From assembly GCA_964503145.1 (NCBI GenBank), contig CAZCYV010000009.1, forward strand, positions 62,001 through 126,000: 64,000 nt of DNA, in the 5' to 3' direction. The stretch comes from RBG-16-57-11 sp964503145 (lineage in GTDB: Bacteria > Chloroflexota > Anaerolineae > Anaerolineales > UBA4823). This document shows, one piece after another, positions 15,762 through 24,306 of the stretch. The first letter of the stretch is position 1; every line of letters begins with the position of its first letter. The translations under genes and the position numbers were made by a program. Under the pieces are notes generated by a model. That model saw only the letters and a program-made list of their open reading frames with translations, was not told the origin of the DNA and ran no database searches.

Positions 15762-16891
15762 ACGAGGCGATTTATCTCCCGGCTCCCCAGGTCTTCCAGG
15801 CAGGGGCATGCACCCTGCCCGGCCGCTATTACACCGACCCCGGCATCTTTGCCCAAGAAATGGAACGCATTTACGGCCGCCGCTGGCTCTGCGCCGGACG
15901 AAGCGCCCTGATCGAGCGCCCTGGCCAGTACACCCAGGTGGAAATCGGCGTCGAAAGCCTGATCCTGACCCGCGCCGCCGACGGCAAAGCGCGGGCGTTC
16001 TTCAACGTTTGCCGCCATCGCGGCACGCGCTTGTGCGATTCGCCGGAAACGCGCACCGCCAACAGCATCCAATGCCCCTATCACGCCTGGACCTACGCCC
16101 TGGACGGGCGGCTGATCGGCGCGCCGCTGATGGACGAAGCGCCCGGTTTCCGCAAAGAGGATCACGGCCTGCACCCCGCCGCCCTGGCGGAGTGGGAAGG
16201 CTTCCTGTTCGTCAACCTGCAGCCGCAGGCGGCGCCCTTTGAGAGCGATTTTGCCCCGCTGGCGGAGAAGTTTTCCGCCTGGGGGCTGCCCGGCCTGCGC
16301 GCCCTGCGCCGCCAGGAGTACGACGTGCGCGCCAACTGGAAGCTGATCGTCCAGAATTATTCCGAATGCTACCACTGCCCGCTGATCCATCCTGACCTTG
16401 CGGCGCGCTCGCCCTATCGCAGCGGGCGCAACGATCTGTACCGCGGCCCCTTCCTGGGCGGCTACATGGAGTTGAACGAGCAGTACGGCAGCCTGACGTT
16501 GAGCGGCCGCGCCTGCGCCCCGCCGTTGCCGGGGGTCGCTGCCGAAGACCACGCCCGCGTGTATTATTACTCGATCTTTCCCAACCTGCTGCTCAGCCTG
16601 CACCCCGATTACGTCATGGCGCACACCCTGTGGCCCCAGGCGCCCGACCGCACGCGCATCGTCTGCGAGTGGCTCTTCGACCCCGCCCAGCAGGGCCAGC
16701 CCGGCTTCAATCCCGATGACGCAGCCGGCTTTTGGGATATGACCAACCGCCAGGACTGGCGCGTGTGCGAGCTTTCACAGCAAGGGGTCAGCTCGCGCGC
16801 CTACGCCCCCTCGCCCTACGCCCCTGGCGAGGCGCTGCTGGCGGCCTTCGATGAGGAATACCTGCGGGCGCTGGAAGGAGAGGCGGCGTAA
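15758..16891 (+). CDS. Rieske non-haem iron oxygenase, alpha subunit (quaternary-amine demethylase-like)
   Basis: The 377-residue protein has a Rieske [2Fe-2S] site with Cys85, His87, Cys106 and His109 (CRH ... CPYH), and a mononuclear iron site in NYSECYHCPLIH (His206, His211). Glu203 occupies the position where ring-hydroxylating dioxygenases usually have an Asp linking the two metal sites; a Glu there is reported for carnitine oxygenase CntA, and GbcA-type enzymes look alike here. I therefore favour N-demethylation or hydroxylation of a methylated amine over aromatic ring attack. No ferredoxin reductase gene lies in the operon, so the electron donor must be encoded elsewhere. Confidence 0.9.
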   Translation: MNEAIYLPAPQVFQAGACTLPGRYYTDPGIFAQEMERIYGRRWLCAGRSALIERPGQYTQVEIGVESLILTRAADGKARAFFNVCRHRGTRLCDSPETRTANSIQCPYHAWTYALDGRLIGAPLMDEAPGFRKEDHGLHPAALAEWEGFLFVNLQPQAAPFESDFAPLAEKFSAWGLPGLRALRRQEYDVRANWKLIVQNYSECYHCPLIHPDLAARSPYRSGRNDLYRGPFLGGYMELNEQYGSLTLSGRACAPPLPGVAAEDHARVYYYSIFPNLLLSLHPDYVMAHTLWPQAPDRTRIVCEWLFDPAQQGQPGFNPDDAAGFWDMTNRQDWRVCELSQQGVSSRAYAPSPYAPGEALLAAFDEEYLRALEGEAA

Positions 16892-17039
16892 CCGGCGCGC
16901 TTGCTATCGCCCCGAACGGCCGAGAATCACCCCGCCAGCCGCCAGCGGAGGTGTGCAATATCCCGGCTGTGTAGCCTGGTCCAATCGGGCAAGACGGATC
17001 AAACGACGATGGCAGCTCCACAATAAAAGAATTGCGCGC

Positions 17040-17513
17040 TCAGCGCCGCTCAGCGCCGGCCAGCGCCTGTTCGATGTCCCTAACCCGGTGATAGGCCGAG
17101 TGCCCGTCCAGGTCATACGGCCACTCCGGGTTGCGCTCCCGGCCGCTGAACCACTCCTCCGGCGCCGCCCTCAGCGTTGCCAGCAGTTCCTCCTGCACCT
17201 GCCGGTGCCAGGCCAGCACTTCCTGCGGCGAACGCTCGCGCCAGCGCAGATAAACCAGACGGTTGCTCTCCGTCTCGTTCAGCCCACGCTCCTCGGCCGG
17301 CGGGCGCTCCCCCCGGGCCCTGCGCGCCACCCCTGCCTTCCAATGCGTGATGTGCGCCAGCGCATCCTTCACCGTCCAAGGATCCTTCGTCTCCGGGCGG
17401 GGCAAGGGCCGTTCCCACTCCTCCGCCGATAGCCCCGCCACCAGCCTATCCAGCAACTCGAACTCCCGGACGGCGCGTTCGATCACTTCATCACGGTTAT
17501 GACGCATCAACAT
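17040..17513 (-). CDS. ClbS/DfsB-like (DinB superfamily) four-helix protein
   Basis: The 157-residue product has DAWTVKDALAHITHWK-like helix sequence (here DPWTVKDALAHITHWK) characteristic of the ClbS/DfsB/DUF1706 group, predicted as a four-helix bundle. ClbS itself is a cyclopropane hydrolase that detoxifies colibactin; most relatives have no known substrate. The ATG at 17513 is preceded by a perfect AGGAGG with 6-base spacing, which I prefer over the ATG at 17546. It stands alone on the minus strand, convergent with the Rieske operon. Confidence 0.85.
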   Translation of the reverse strand: MLMRHNRDEVIERAVREFELLDRLVAGLSAEEWERPLPRPETKDPWTVKDALAHITHWKAGVARRARGERPPAEERGLNETESNRLVYLRWRERSPQEVLAWHRQVQEELLATLRAAPEEWFSGRERNPEWPYDLDGHSAYHRVRDIEQALAGAERR

Positions 17514-17595
17514 CTGCGGCCTCCTGGCGGTCCAATCCATTATCACTTCAAATCAAGCATATCTGCTTCTACGTCCTATGCAAGATTATAGCACG

Positions 17596-17626
17596 TCAAA
17601 CAAACAGGCGGGGTTGTCCCCGCCTG
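17596..17626 (-). terminator. Rho-independent terminator after the secreted esterase gene
   Basis: A perfect 9-bp GC-rich stem (17605-17613 with 17618-17626), 4-base loop, followed on the minus strand by TTTGTTTGA. It lies about 60 bases past the stop of the 17687-19402 gene. Confidence 0.7.
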
Positions 17627-17644
17627 CCTATCCATGCGCTGAGA

Positions 17645-17677
17645 AGGTGCAACGCACTTCGCAAGTGCGTTGCACCT
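17645..17677. repeat. Perfect 15-bp inverted repeat
   Basis: Fifteen bases starting AGGTGCAACGC are repeated as an exact inverted copy around a CGC centre (33 bases in all). It sits between a coding stop at 17687 and the terminator hairpin at 17605. It has no T-run, so it looks like a dispersed palindromic element or protein site rather than a terminator. Confidence 0.75.
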
Positions 17678-17686
17678 GAGCGTCCT

Positions 17687-19402
17687 CTACGGCCTGTGCG
17701 CTTCCACCCACTCCCCGGCGATCTGCACGAACTCGCTCATGCTCAGATTCTGATCCGGGTTGCTCGGGCTGGCGCCGCGCCAGCAGTGCGGCTTGCGGAA
17801 GCCGAAATCGAACTGGATGTTCGCCGGCGGGTTGGCCGACTTGACGAACTCCCACAACAGGTAGGTGGCCTCGTTCAGATAGTACGTGTCCATCATCCCG
17901 TTGGTCACCGTGAGCTGCCCATCCAGCAGCGGCGCCAGCGTCGCCCAATTCTGCTGAATGTAGTAGTTCAGGTCGTAGTGCTGCTTCCAGTACTCGGCCA
18001 CCGAATGGTCGATCGCCCCGCTGAGCGGATCCCACACCGGCAACGGATATCCATCCGGCCCCAACGGGCTATACACCGCTTCCCAGATGTCCCACTGTCC
18101 GCCGGAGCGGTCGTTAGTGCCCATCGCCAGCTCCCAGTTGTTCTCCTGCTTGATCGTGAAGCGCAGGTTGCCGTCCGGATCGCGGGCGCTGGGGCGCTCC
18201 ACCTTGATCCAATCGTAGAAGGTGTAATAGGCGTTTTCGTCCTCGTACACGTTCACCAGTTGGTGGTAATGGAAGTCCACTGCGTCGGGACACCATGCCC
18301 AGGTGCCGCCGAAGAAATCGGGGTGGAACACCTTCATCGCCAGCGCCTCCCAGCCGCCGGTAGAGCCCCCAGCCACCACCCGCGCCCACGGCTCGCGGAT
18401 GATGCGGAAGTGCTCCTCAATGTAAGGGATCAACTCGTTCATAATCGCCTGACCGTACGGCCCCACGTTGGCCGAATCGACCGAGTACGAGGTGTCGTAG
18501 TAGGGGTTGGCATCGCGGATGGTCACGGCGATGAAGCGCGGCGCGCTCTCCGAATTCCAGAAGTTGTAGAAGGAATTGCCCACGCGGAAGCCGAGCGGCG
18601 CGCTGCCGCCGGGGAAGTGCCCCTGCTGGTAGATCACCGGGTAGTACTGGTCGGGGTTCTCGTTGTAGCCCTTGGGCAGCAGGATGTTGGCCCCGATGTA
18701 CATCGGCTGTCCCCAAAACTCGGACAGCACCTGGCTCTGGATCTTAATGTATTTGACCCAATCGGTGTCGCGCGGGTTGCCCTGTTGCAGCACCTCGCCC
18801 GGCTGCAGCGGCTCATCCGGCTGGATGACCTCGGTCAGGTCGAGGGTGAACCGCCCACCGCGGTTGGGGTCGATGTACAGGCGCTGCACCTGGCTGTAGG
18901 CGTTGCCGGGCGATTCCCACTGCCATTGGCCGTCGCCGGCGTCCTGGTGCATATAGACCGTGAAGCCATCCGCCCGCTGGAAGGTGGTGTACACCGTCAG
19001 GAAGGCTTGCACGGAGTACTCCCTTGCAGGCAGTTCGGCCAGTTGCGCCAGCGGATAGCCGATCACCTCGGGATCGCGATCCTTGAGCAGGATCGGCTTT
19101 TGCGGGGAGAAGCCAAACACGTTTTTGCCCCAGAAGGGCGCGCCGGTCACGTCGATCTGCTCGCGCGGCTCGCTGTCGTCGTCCTGGCTCACGATCACAT
19201 ACAGCCGGCCGTTGACGGGCACTTGCAGCCCCAGCCCGGCGATTCCCTGGGCGGCTTGCTCGGTCAGGCGCACCATGAACACGAACGGCGCGCCCTTGGC
19301 GGGCAGCCCGCTGGCGCTCCCAAACGTGCTGAGCAGCAACAGCGCCGGGATCAACCCCAGGCGCATAAAGACTTTGCTGTATCGGGAAAACAGGCTGAAC
19401 AT
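17687..19402 (-). CDS. Secreted alpha/beta-hydrolase, putative esterase family
   Basis: The 571-residue product starts with a hydrophobic export signal (about residues 10-30). Residues 40-230 look like beta-rich domains. The C-terminal half resembles the esterase-D/enterochelin-esterase group: ILLPKGYNENPDQYYPVIYQQGHFPG, then the nucleophile elbow AGGSTGGWEALA with Ser347. A candidate acid and histidine lie in VTNGMMDTYYLNE and FRKPHCWRG. Role is probably hydrolysis of an external ester or a Ser-dependent acyl substrate; the substrate is unknown. It has its own TTAGGAGAAAA ribosome site and a downstream terminator, so it is likely monocistronic. Confidence 0.85.
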   Translation of the reverse strand: MFSLFSRYSKVFMRLGLIPALLLLSTFGSASGLPAKGAPFVFMVRLTEQAAQGIAGLGLQVPVNGRLYVIVSQDDDSEPREQIDVTGAPFWGKNVFGFSPQKPILLKDRDPEVIGYPLAQLAELPAREYSVQAFLTVYTTFQRADGFTVYMHQDAGDGQWQWESPGNAYSQVQRLYIDPNRGGRFTLDLTEVIQPDEPLQPGEVLQQGNPRDTDWVKYIKIQSQVLSEFWGQPMYIGANILLPKGYNENPDQYYPVIYQQGHFPGGSAPLGFRVGNSFYNFWNSESAPRFIAVTIRDANPYYDTSYSVDSANVGPYGQAIMNELIPYIEEHFRIIREPWARVVAGGSTGGWEALAMKVFHPDFFGGTWAWCPDAVDFHYHQLVNVYEDENAYYTFYDWIKVERPSARDPDGNLRFTIKQENNWELAMGTNDRSGGQWDIWEAVYSPLGPDGYPLPVWDPLSGAIDHSVAEYWKQHYDLNYYIQQNWATLAPLLDGQLTVTNGMMDTYYLNEATYLLWEFVKSANPPANIQFDFGFRKPHCWRGASPSNPDQNLSMSEFVQIAGEWVEAHRP

Positions 19403-19500
19403 GGAATTTTCTCCTAAATGCTAACGAATGACCGCAGACAGCTCTGAATCGACCGTCATTCTATTCGTGATCAGCGGGAACGGCCCTCCTTCCTTGAAAA

Positions 19501-19536
19501 AAACGAGTGATATTCGGAGAAACGAGTGATATTCGG
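19501..19536. repeat. Two direct repeats spaced by 19 bases, possible operator
   Basis: The 17-mer AAACGAGTGATATTCGG occurs at 19501-19517 and again, exactly, at 19520-19536. The 19-base period would place both copies on nearly the same DNA face, as expected for a tandem regulator site. The copies lie about 100 bases upstream of the esterase start and about 200 bases upstream of the mtnA promoter. Confidence 0.55.
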
Positions 19537-19730
19537 TTGATGCAGTTGGTGGAATGCCAGCGTGATGTCCGGTGACAGACAAGGATTGGACAGCCGCTTG
19601 AGACTTGCGCAGCAGCGCAGACCTTGAGCTGCATTAATTATACATTAGAGAAATTCCCTGTCAACGACGGACTCGGGTTCGATCACTCGATTGCCCCGTT
19701 TCCCTCCAATGTTTCTCGAACAAAGACTCT

Positions 19731-19759
19731 TTGACAACCACGCCCTTGCATGTTAAACT
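19731..19759 (+). promoter_or_regulatory. Sigma-70-type promoter for the mtnA operon
   Basis: TTGACA at 19731-19736, a 17-base spacer, TAAACT at 19754-19759 with an upstream TG (extended -10). The ATG at 19775 is 15 bases past the -10 box, so the predicted leader is about 9 bases and there is no room for a normal ribosome site. Confidence 0.75.
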
Positions 19760-19774
19760 CAATTCGCTAAGTCC

Positions 19775-20827
19775 ATGCGCACGCTCGAATGGGTTTCAAC
19801 GCACAATACGCTGGTGATGATCGATCAGCGGCTCTTGCCGGGCGAATTTCGCCAGGTCGAGTACACCGATTATCGCCAGGTGGCCGCCGCCATCCGCGAC
19901 ATGGTGGTGCGCGGCGCGCCGGCCATCGGCGCTGCCGCTGCCTTTGGCCTGGCGCTGGCGGCGCGCAACTCATCCGCCTACAGCCTGGCCGGGTTGCGCG
20001 CCGACCTGGAGCAGGCTGCCGCCGTCTTGCAGGCGGCGCGCCCCACCGCGGTCAACCTGTCCTGGGCGCTGCGGCGGGTGTTGCAGCGCGCCGCAGCCTA
20101 CTCCGGCGCGCCCGACGGCCTGCGGGAAGCGGTGCTGGATGAAGCCCAGCGCATCGCCGACGAAGATGTGGCCATCAACCTGGCCATGGCCCGCCACGGC
20201 GCCGACCTGATTGCCGATGGCGACACCGTGATTCACCACTGCAACACCGGCGCTCTGGCCGCCGTGGATTGGGGTACCGCTCTGGGGGTGATCCGTATGG
20301 CGCACGAGCAGGGCAAGCGCGTGCATGTGCTGGTGGACGAGACCCGCCCGCGCCTGCAAGGCGCCCGCCTGACCGCCTGGGAGCTGAGCCGCTATGGCAT
20401 CTCTTACGAGATCATCGTCGATGGCGCTGCGGGCTACTTCCTGCGCACCGGCAGGGCGCAGAAGGTGTTCTTCGGCGCCGACCGCGTGGCGGCCAACGGC
20501 GATGTGGCCAACAAGATCGGCACCTATATGCTCGCCCTGGCCGCCCACGATAACGCCGTCCCGGCCTACGCCGTCGTGCCCACCTCCACCATCGACCTCT
20601 CCCTGGCCTCCGGCGACCAGATTCCCATCGAAGAGCGCAGCCCGGCGGAAGTGCTCGATCTGCAGGCCGCCGGCCAGCCGGTCGCCCCGCCCGGCGCCGC
20701 CGCCCGCAACCCCGCCTTTGATGTCACCCCGGCCCGCTTGATCTCGGCCATCGTCACCGAGAACGGCGTGGTCTTTCCCCCGTTTTCCGAGAATTTGCCC
20801 CGAGCAGTCAGCGGTAAATTGGGGTAA
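19775..20827 (+). CDS. mtnA: S-methyl-5-thioribose-1-phosphate isomerase
   Basis: The 350-residue protein has MtnA signatures: VRGAPAIGAAAAFGLAL near residue 50, HHCNTGALA with the catalytic cysteine at about 154, and FFGADRVAANGDVANKIGTY with the catalytic aspartate at about 236. It converts methylthioribose-1-phosphate to methylthioribulose-1-phosphate in methionine salvage. It starts an operon with a PfkB kinase, ahcY, a dGTPase and greA. No phosphorylase (MtnP) or later salvage enzymes are in the window. eIF2B-like relatives can act on other pentose-1-phosphates, but the motifs favour MtnA. Confidence 0.95.
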   Translation: MRTLEWVSTHNTLVMIDQRLLPGEFRQVEYTDYRQVAAAIRDMVVRGAPAIGAAAAFGLALAARNSSAYSLAGLRADLEQAAAVLQAARPTAVNLSWALRRVLQRAAAYSGAPDGLREAVLDEAQRIADEDVAINLAMARHGADLIADGDTVIHHCNTGALAAVDWGTALGVIRMAHEQGKRVHVLVDETRPRLQGARLTAWELSRYGISYEIIVDGAAGYFLRTGRAQKVFFGADRVAANGDVANKIGTYMLALAAHDNAVPAYAVVPTSTIDLSLASGDQIPIEERSPAEVLDLQAAGQPVAPPGAAARNPAFDVTPARLISAIVTENGVVFPPFSENLPRAVSGKLG

Positions 20828-20849
20828 AATAGCTTTTCGTGGTTCGGCT

Positions 20850-21827
20850 ATGGACATCCTGCTGACTGGCTCTGTCGCCTATGACTATCTGATGAAATTC
20901 CCCGGCTATTTCCGGGAGCATATCCTGCCCGACCGGCTGGATACGATCAGCCTGTCGTTTCTGGTCGAGTCGATGACCCGCCTGCGCGGCGGCGTGGCCC
21001 CTAACATCGCCTACACCCTGGCGCTGCTTGGCCAGCGCCCGCGGCTGTGGGCTGCGGTGGGCGAGGACTTTGAGGAATACCGCGCCTGGCTCGAATCCAA
21101 GGGCGTGGATACCTCCGGCGCGCGGGTGATCCCCGGCGTGTTCACCGCCTCGTTCTTCGTCAACACCGACCGCGCCAACGCTCAGATCGCCAGCTTCTAC
21201 CCCGGGGCGATGGGTTACGCCGCAGAGCTTTCGCTGCGCGAGCTGGAAGACGCCGCCCCCGACCTGGTGGTGATCTCGCCCAACGACCCGGCGGCGATGC
21301 AACTGTACGTCGAAGAGTGCCGTGAGCTAGGCCTGCCCTACATCTACGACCCCAGCCAGCAGATCGTGCGCCTCACCGGCGAACAACTCTGGCGCGGCAT
21401 CGAGGGCGCCCGGGCGCTATTTGTCAACGAGTACGAGTTCGCCCTGATCCAGAAGATGACCGGGCTGCGTGTGGAGCAGTTCCTGGCCGAACGGCCCGAC
21501 GCCCAGATCGTGGTCACCTGCGGCGAGCGCGGCTCTTGCATCTACACCAGCCAGGATTGCTACACCATCCCCGCCTTCCCGCCGCAGCGCATCATCGATC
21601 CCACCGGCGTGGGCGACGCCTTCCGCGGCGGCTTTCTGACTGGCCTGTGTTACAACCTGGACCTGGTCACCTGCGGGCAGATAGGCGCCCTGGCGGCGAC
21701 CTACTGCCTGGAGCAGCCCGGCCCGCAGGGGCATTCCTACAGCCGTCAGGAGTTCGCCGAGCGCTTCCGCTCTTTCTTCGACGACGGCGGCAAGCTGGAT
21801 GTGCTGCTCGAAAACGAGTCGCCTTAG
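20850..21827 (+). CDS. PfkB-family sugar/nucleoside kinase, probably adenosine kinase-like
   Basis: The 325-residue protein has the PfkB N-terminal glycine signature (RLRGGVAPNIAYTLALLG) and the C-terminal active-site motif DPTGVGDAFRGGFLTG with its catalytic Asp. Family members phosphorylate adenosine, ribose and other sugars. Placement between mtnA and ahcY suggests it removes the adenosine released by AhcY, pulling that reversible reaction forward. Ribokinase or another nucleoside kinase remains possible. The start is 22 bases after mtnA. Confidence 0.88.
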   Translation: MDILLTGSVAYDYLMKFPGYFREHILPDRLDTISLSFLVESMTRLRGGVAPNIAYTLALLGQRPRLWAAVGEDFEEYRAWLESKGVDTSGARVIPGVFTASFFVNTDRANAQIASFYPGAMGYAAELSLRELEDAAPDLVVISPNDPAAMQLYVEECRELGLPYIYDPSQQIVRLTGEQLWRGIEGARALFVNEYEFALIQKMTGLRVEQFLAERPDAQIVVTCGERGSCIYTSQDCYTIPAFPPQRIIDPTGVGDAFRGGFLTGLCYNLDLVTCGQIGALAATYCLEQPGPQGHSYSRQEFAERFRSFFDDGGKLDVLLENESP

Positions 21828-21859
21828 CCGACAATATTTTTGGTTTTTGGAGAGATAGC

Positions 21860-23119
21860 ATGGAAAAACACGACATACGCGACATCAAACTGGCCGAGGG
21901 CGGCCGCCGGCGCATCGAATGGGCCGAGCGCGAGATGCCCGTCCTGCGCCTGATCCGCGAGCGCTTCACCAAAGAGCGCCCGCTGAGCGGCGTACGCATC
22001 TCCGCCTGCCTGCACGTCACCACCGAGACCGCCAACCTGATGCACACGCTGCATCTGGGTGGCGCCGATGTGGTGCTCACCGCCTCCAACCCGCTCTCGA
22101 CCCAGGATGATGTCGCCGCTTCGCTGGTATCGCACTTCGAAATCCCCACCTTTGCCATCAAGGGCGAAGACAACGTCGTTTACTACCGCCACATCCGCGC
22201 TGCCCTGGAGCACCAGCCCCACATCACCATGGACGACGGCGCCGACCTGGTCAGCACGCTGCATAAGGAGCGCCGCGACCTGCTGCCCCAGGTGATCGGC
22301 GGCACCGAGGAGACCACCACCGGCGTGATCCGCCTGCGCGCCATGGCTGCCGACGGGGCGTTGGCCTTTCCGGTCATCGCCGTCAACGACGCCATGACCA
22401 AACACTTCTTCGACAACCGCTACGGCACCGGCCAATCCACCATCGATGGCATCGTGCGCGCCACCAATATCTTGCTGGCGGGCAAAAACTTTGTCATCGC
22501 CGGCTATGGCTGGTGCGGCCGCGGCCTGGCGATGCGCGCCCGCGGCATGGGGGCCAACGTCATCGTCACCGAGGTCGATCCCTTGCCCGCCCTGGAAGCC
22601 GTGATGGATGGTTTCCGCGTCATGCCGATGATCGAGGCCGCCCGCATCGGCGATATCTTCGTCACCGTCACCGGCGACATCAACGTCATCGATCGCCAGC
22701 ACTTCGAGGTGATGAAAGACGGGGCGATCGTCGCCAACTCCGGCCATTTCAACGTGGAGATCAACATCCCCGCCCTGGAGGCGCTGGCCAGCGACAAGCG
22801 CCTGGTGCGCCCCTTCGTGGAGCAATATCAGCTCGCCGACGGACGGCGCATCAACCTGTTGGGTGAGGGGCGCCTGATCAACCTGGCCGCCGCCGAAGGC
22901 CACCCCGCCAGCGTGATGGACATGTCCTTCGCCAATCAAGCGCTCAGCCTGGAATACCTGGTCAAGAACGCCGATAAGCTGGAGAAGAAAGTTTACAGCG
23001 TGCCGGCGGAGATCGACCGCCAGATCGCCCGCCTGAAGCTGGAGGCGATGGGCGTGCAGATCGACACGCTCACCCCCGAGCAGGTGGCCTATCTCAACTC
23101 CTGGGAAGAAGGCACATAG
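21860..23119 (+). CDS. ahcY: Adenosylhomocysteinase
   Basis: The 419-residue protein has SISACLHVTTETANL-like (here RISACLHVTTETANLMHTL), NAMTKHFFDNRYGTGQS-type (here NDAMTKHFFDNRYGTGQST) and NAD-binding AGYGWCGRGLAMRARGMGA motifs. It hydrolyses S-adenosylhomocysteine to adenosine and homocysteine, using bound NAD. The length fits the short bacterial/archaeal form lacking the roughly 40-residue insert of longer homologues. The ATG at 21860 follows TTTGGAGAG. The preceding kinase likely consumes the adenosine product. Confidence 0.97.
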   Translation: MEKHDIRDIKLAEGGRRRIEWAEREMPVLRLIRERFTKERPLSGVRISACLHVTTETANLMHTLHLGGADVVLTASNPLSTQDDVAASLVSHFEIPTFAIKGEDNVVYYRHIRAALEHQPHITMDDGADLVSTLHKERRDLLPQVIGGTEETTTGVIRLRAMAADGALAFPVIAVNDAMTKHFFDNRYGTGQSTIDGIVRATNILLAGKNFVIAGYGWCGRGLAMRARGMGANVIVTEVDPLPALEAVMDGFRVMPMIEAARIGDIFVTVTGDINVIDRQHFEVMKDGAIVANSGHFNVEINIPALEALASDKRLVRPFVEQYQLADGRRINLLGEGRLINLAAAEGHPASVMDMSFANQALSLEYLVKNADKLEKKVYSVPAEIDRQIARLKLEAMGVQIDTLTPEQVAYLNSWEEGT

Positions 23120-23122
23120 ACC

Positions 23123-24274
23123 ATGTTTTTCGACCGCGCCCAGCTCGAAGAAATCGAAGAACAGAGCCTGGCGCCATACGCCTGCCACAGTCGCCGCTCC
23201 AAGGGCCGTGAATACCCGGAAGACGAGCCGGAGTACCGCACGGCCTTTCAGCGCGACCGCGACCGCATCCTGCATACCACCGCCTTCCGCCGCCTGGAAT
23301 ACAAGACCCAGGTGTTCATCAACTACGAGGGTGATTACTACCGCACGCGCCTGACGCACACCCTGGAGGTCTCGCAGCTTGGGCGCACCATCGCCCGCGC
23401 CCTGGGCGCCAACGAAGACCTGGTGGAAGCCATCTGCCTGGCGCACGACCTGGGCCACAGCGCCTTCGGCCACGCCGGAGAAGTGGCCCTGGCGCGCCTG
23501 ATGAAGGACTACGGCGGCTTCGACCACAACAAGCAATCCTTGCGCATCGTCACCATCCTGGAGCGGCGCTATCCCGATTTCCCCGGCCTGAACCTGACCT
23601 GGGAATTGCGCGAGGGCATCGTCAAGCACGAATCAGAATACGATGTCGCCGACGCCAGCCAGTACAACCCGGAGCTGCGCGGCCACCTGGAGGCGCAGAT
23701 CGCCAACGTCGCCGACGAACTGGCCTACACCGCCCACGACCTGGACGACGGCCTGCGCTCGGGCATGCTCACCCCGGCGATGCTCGAGGGCGTCACCTTG
23801 TGGGAGATCCTGGTCGAGAGCGTCGGCCTGGAATCGGCTGTTCTGGACGACCTGGCGCGCCACCGCCTGATCCGCCGCCTGATCGGCATGGAGGTCAGCG
23901 ACCTGGTGCACACCACCCACGAGCGCCTGCGCGAAAGCCGCGTCCGCTCGGTGGAGGAGCTGCAGAGCCTGCCCTATAACATCATCAGCTACAGCGAAGA
24001 CATGCACCGCCGCAACCGCCAGCTCAAGGATTTCCTCTACGCCAGGCTCTACCGCCACCCGCGGGTGGTGCGCATGCAGGTCAAGTCGGAGCGCATCATC
24101 ACCGATCTGTTCAACGCTTTCCGCGCCGAGCCGGAAATCCTGCCACGCCAGTTCCAGCAGCAGGCGGAGGTCTTTGGCCTGGAGCGCGTCATCTGCGATT
24201 ATATTGCCGGGATGACCGATCGTTACGCTATCGAAGAACATCAGAAGCTGTTCGATCCGCTGATCAAGCCCTGA
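23123..24274 (+). CDS. dgt: dGTPase-like HD-domain deoxynucleoside triphosphohydrolase
   Basis: The 383-residue protein has the dGTPase pattern: RDRDRILHTTAFRRLEYKTQV, TRLTHTLEVSQ (first metal His) and CLAHDLGHSAFGHAGE (HD pair). The family cleaves dNTPs to deoxynucleosides and tripolyphosphate, often allosterically regulated by other dNTPs. Length and motifs fit the shorter bacterial dGTPase-like class, so the preferred dNTP is uncertain. It starts 3 bases after ahcY and so belongs to the operon. Confidence 0.93.
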   Translation: MFFDRAQLEEIEEQSLAPYACHSRRSKGREYPEDEPEYRTAFQRDRDRILHTTAFRRLEYKTQVFINYEGDYYRTRLTHTLEVSQLGRTIARALGANEDLVEAICLAHDLGHSAFGHAGEVALARLMKDYGGFDHNKQSLRIVTILERRYPDFPGLNLTWELREGIVKHESEYDVADASQYNPELRGHLEAQIANVADELAYTAHDLDDGLRSGMLTPAMLEGVTLWEILVESVGLESAVLDDLARHRLIRRLIGMEVSDLVHTTHERLRESRVRSVEELQSLPYNIISYSEDMHRRNRQLKDFLYARLYRHPRVVRMQVKSERIITDLFNAFRAEPEILPRQFQQQAEVFGLERVICDYIAGMTDRYAIEEHQKLFDPLIKP

Positions 24275-24306
24275 TCGAACGGCACTGTATCTAAGGAGGT
24301 TGGTTG

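Larger units (their letters stand above)
19403..19774. other. Divergent intergenic region between esterase gene and mtnA
   Basis: The 372 bases hold no convincing gene. They contain the 19-bp-spaced direct repeats at 19501-19536 and, at the right end, the mtnA promoter. An AT-rich stretch lies near 19630-19660. No clear minus-strand promoter was found. Confidence 0.6.

Noticed and set aside
16892..17039. Possible tRNA near 16960
   Set aside because: No cloverleaf or anticodon stem could be drawn.
21536..21859. A 5' extension of ahcY
   Set aside because: It overlaps the PfkB gene's C-terminus out of frame; the ATG at 21860 has GGAG upstream and the expected N-terminus.
21824..23629. A 601-codon open frame opposite ahcY and dgt
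   Set aside because: It is the reverse of a conserved AhcY sequence and carries no motif.
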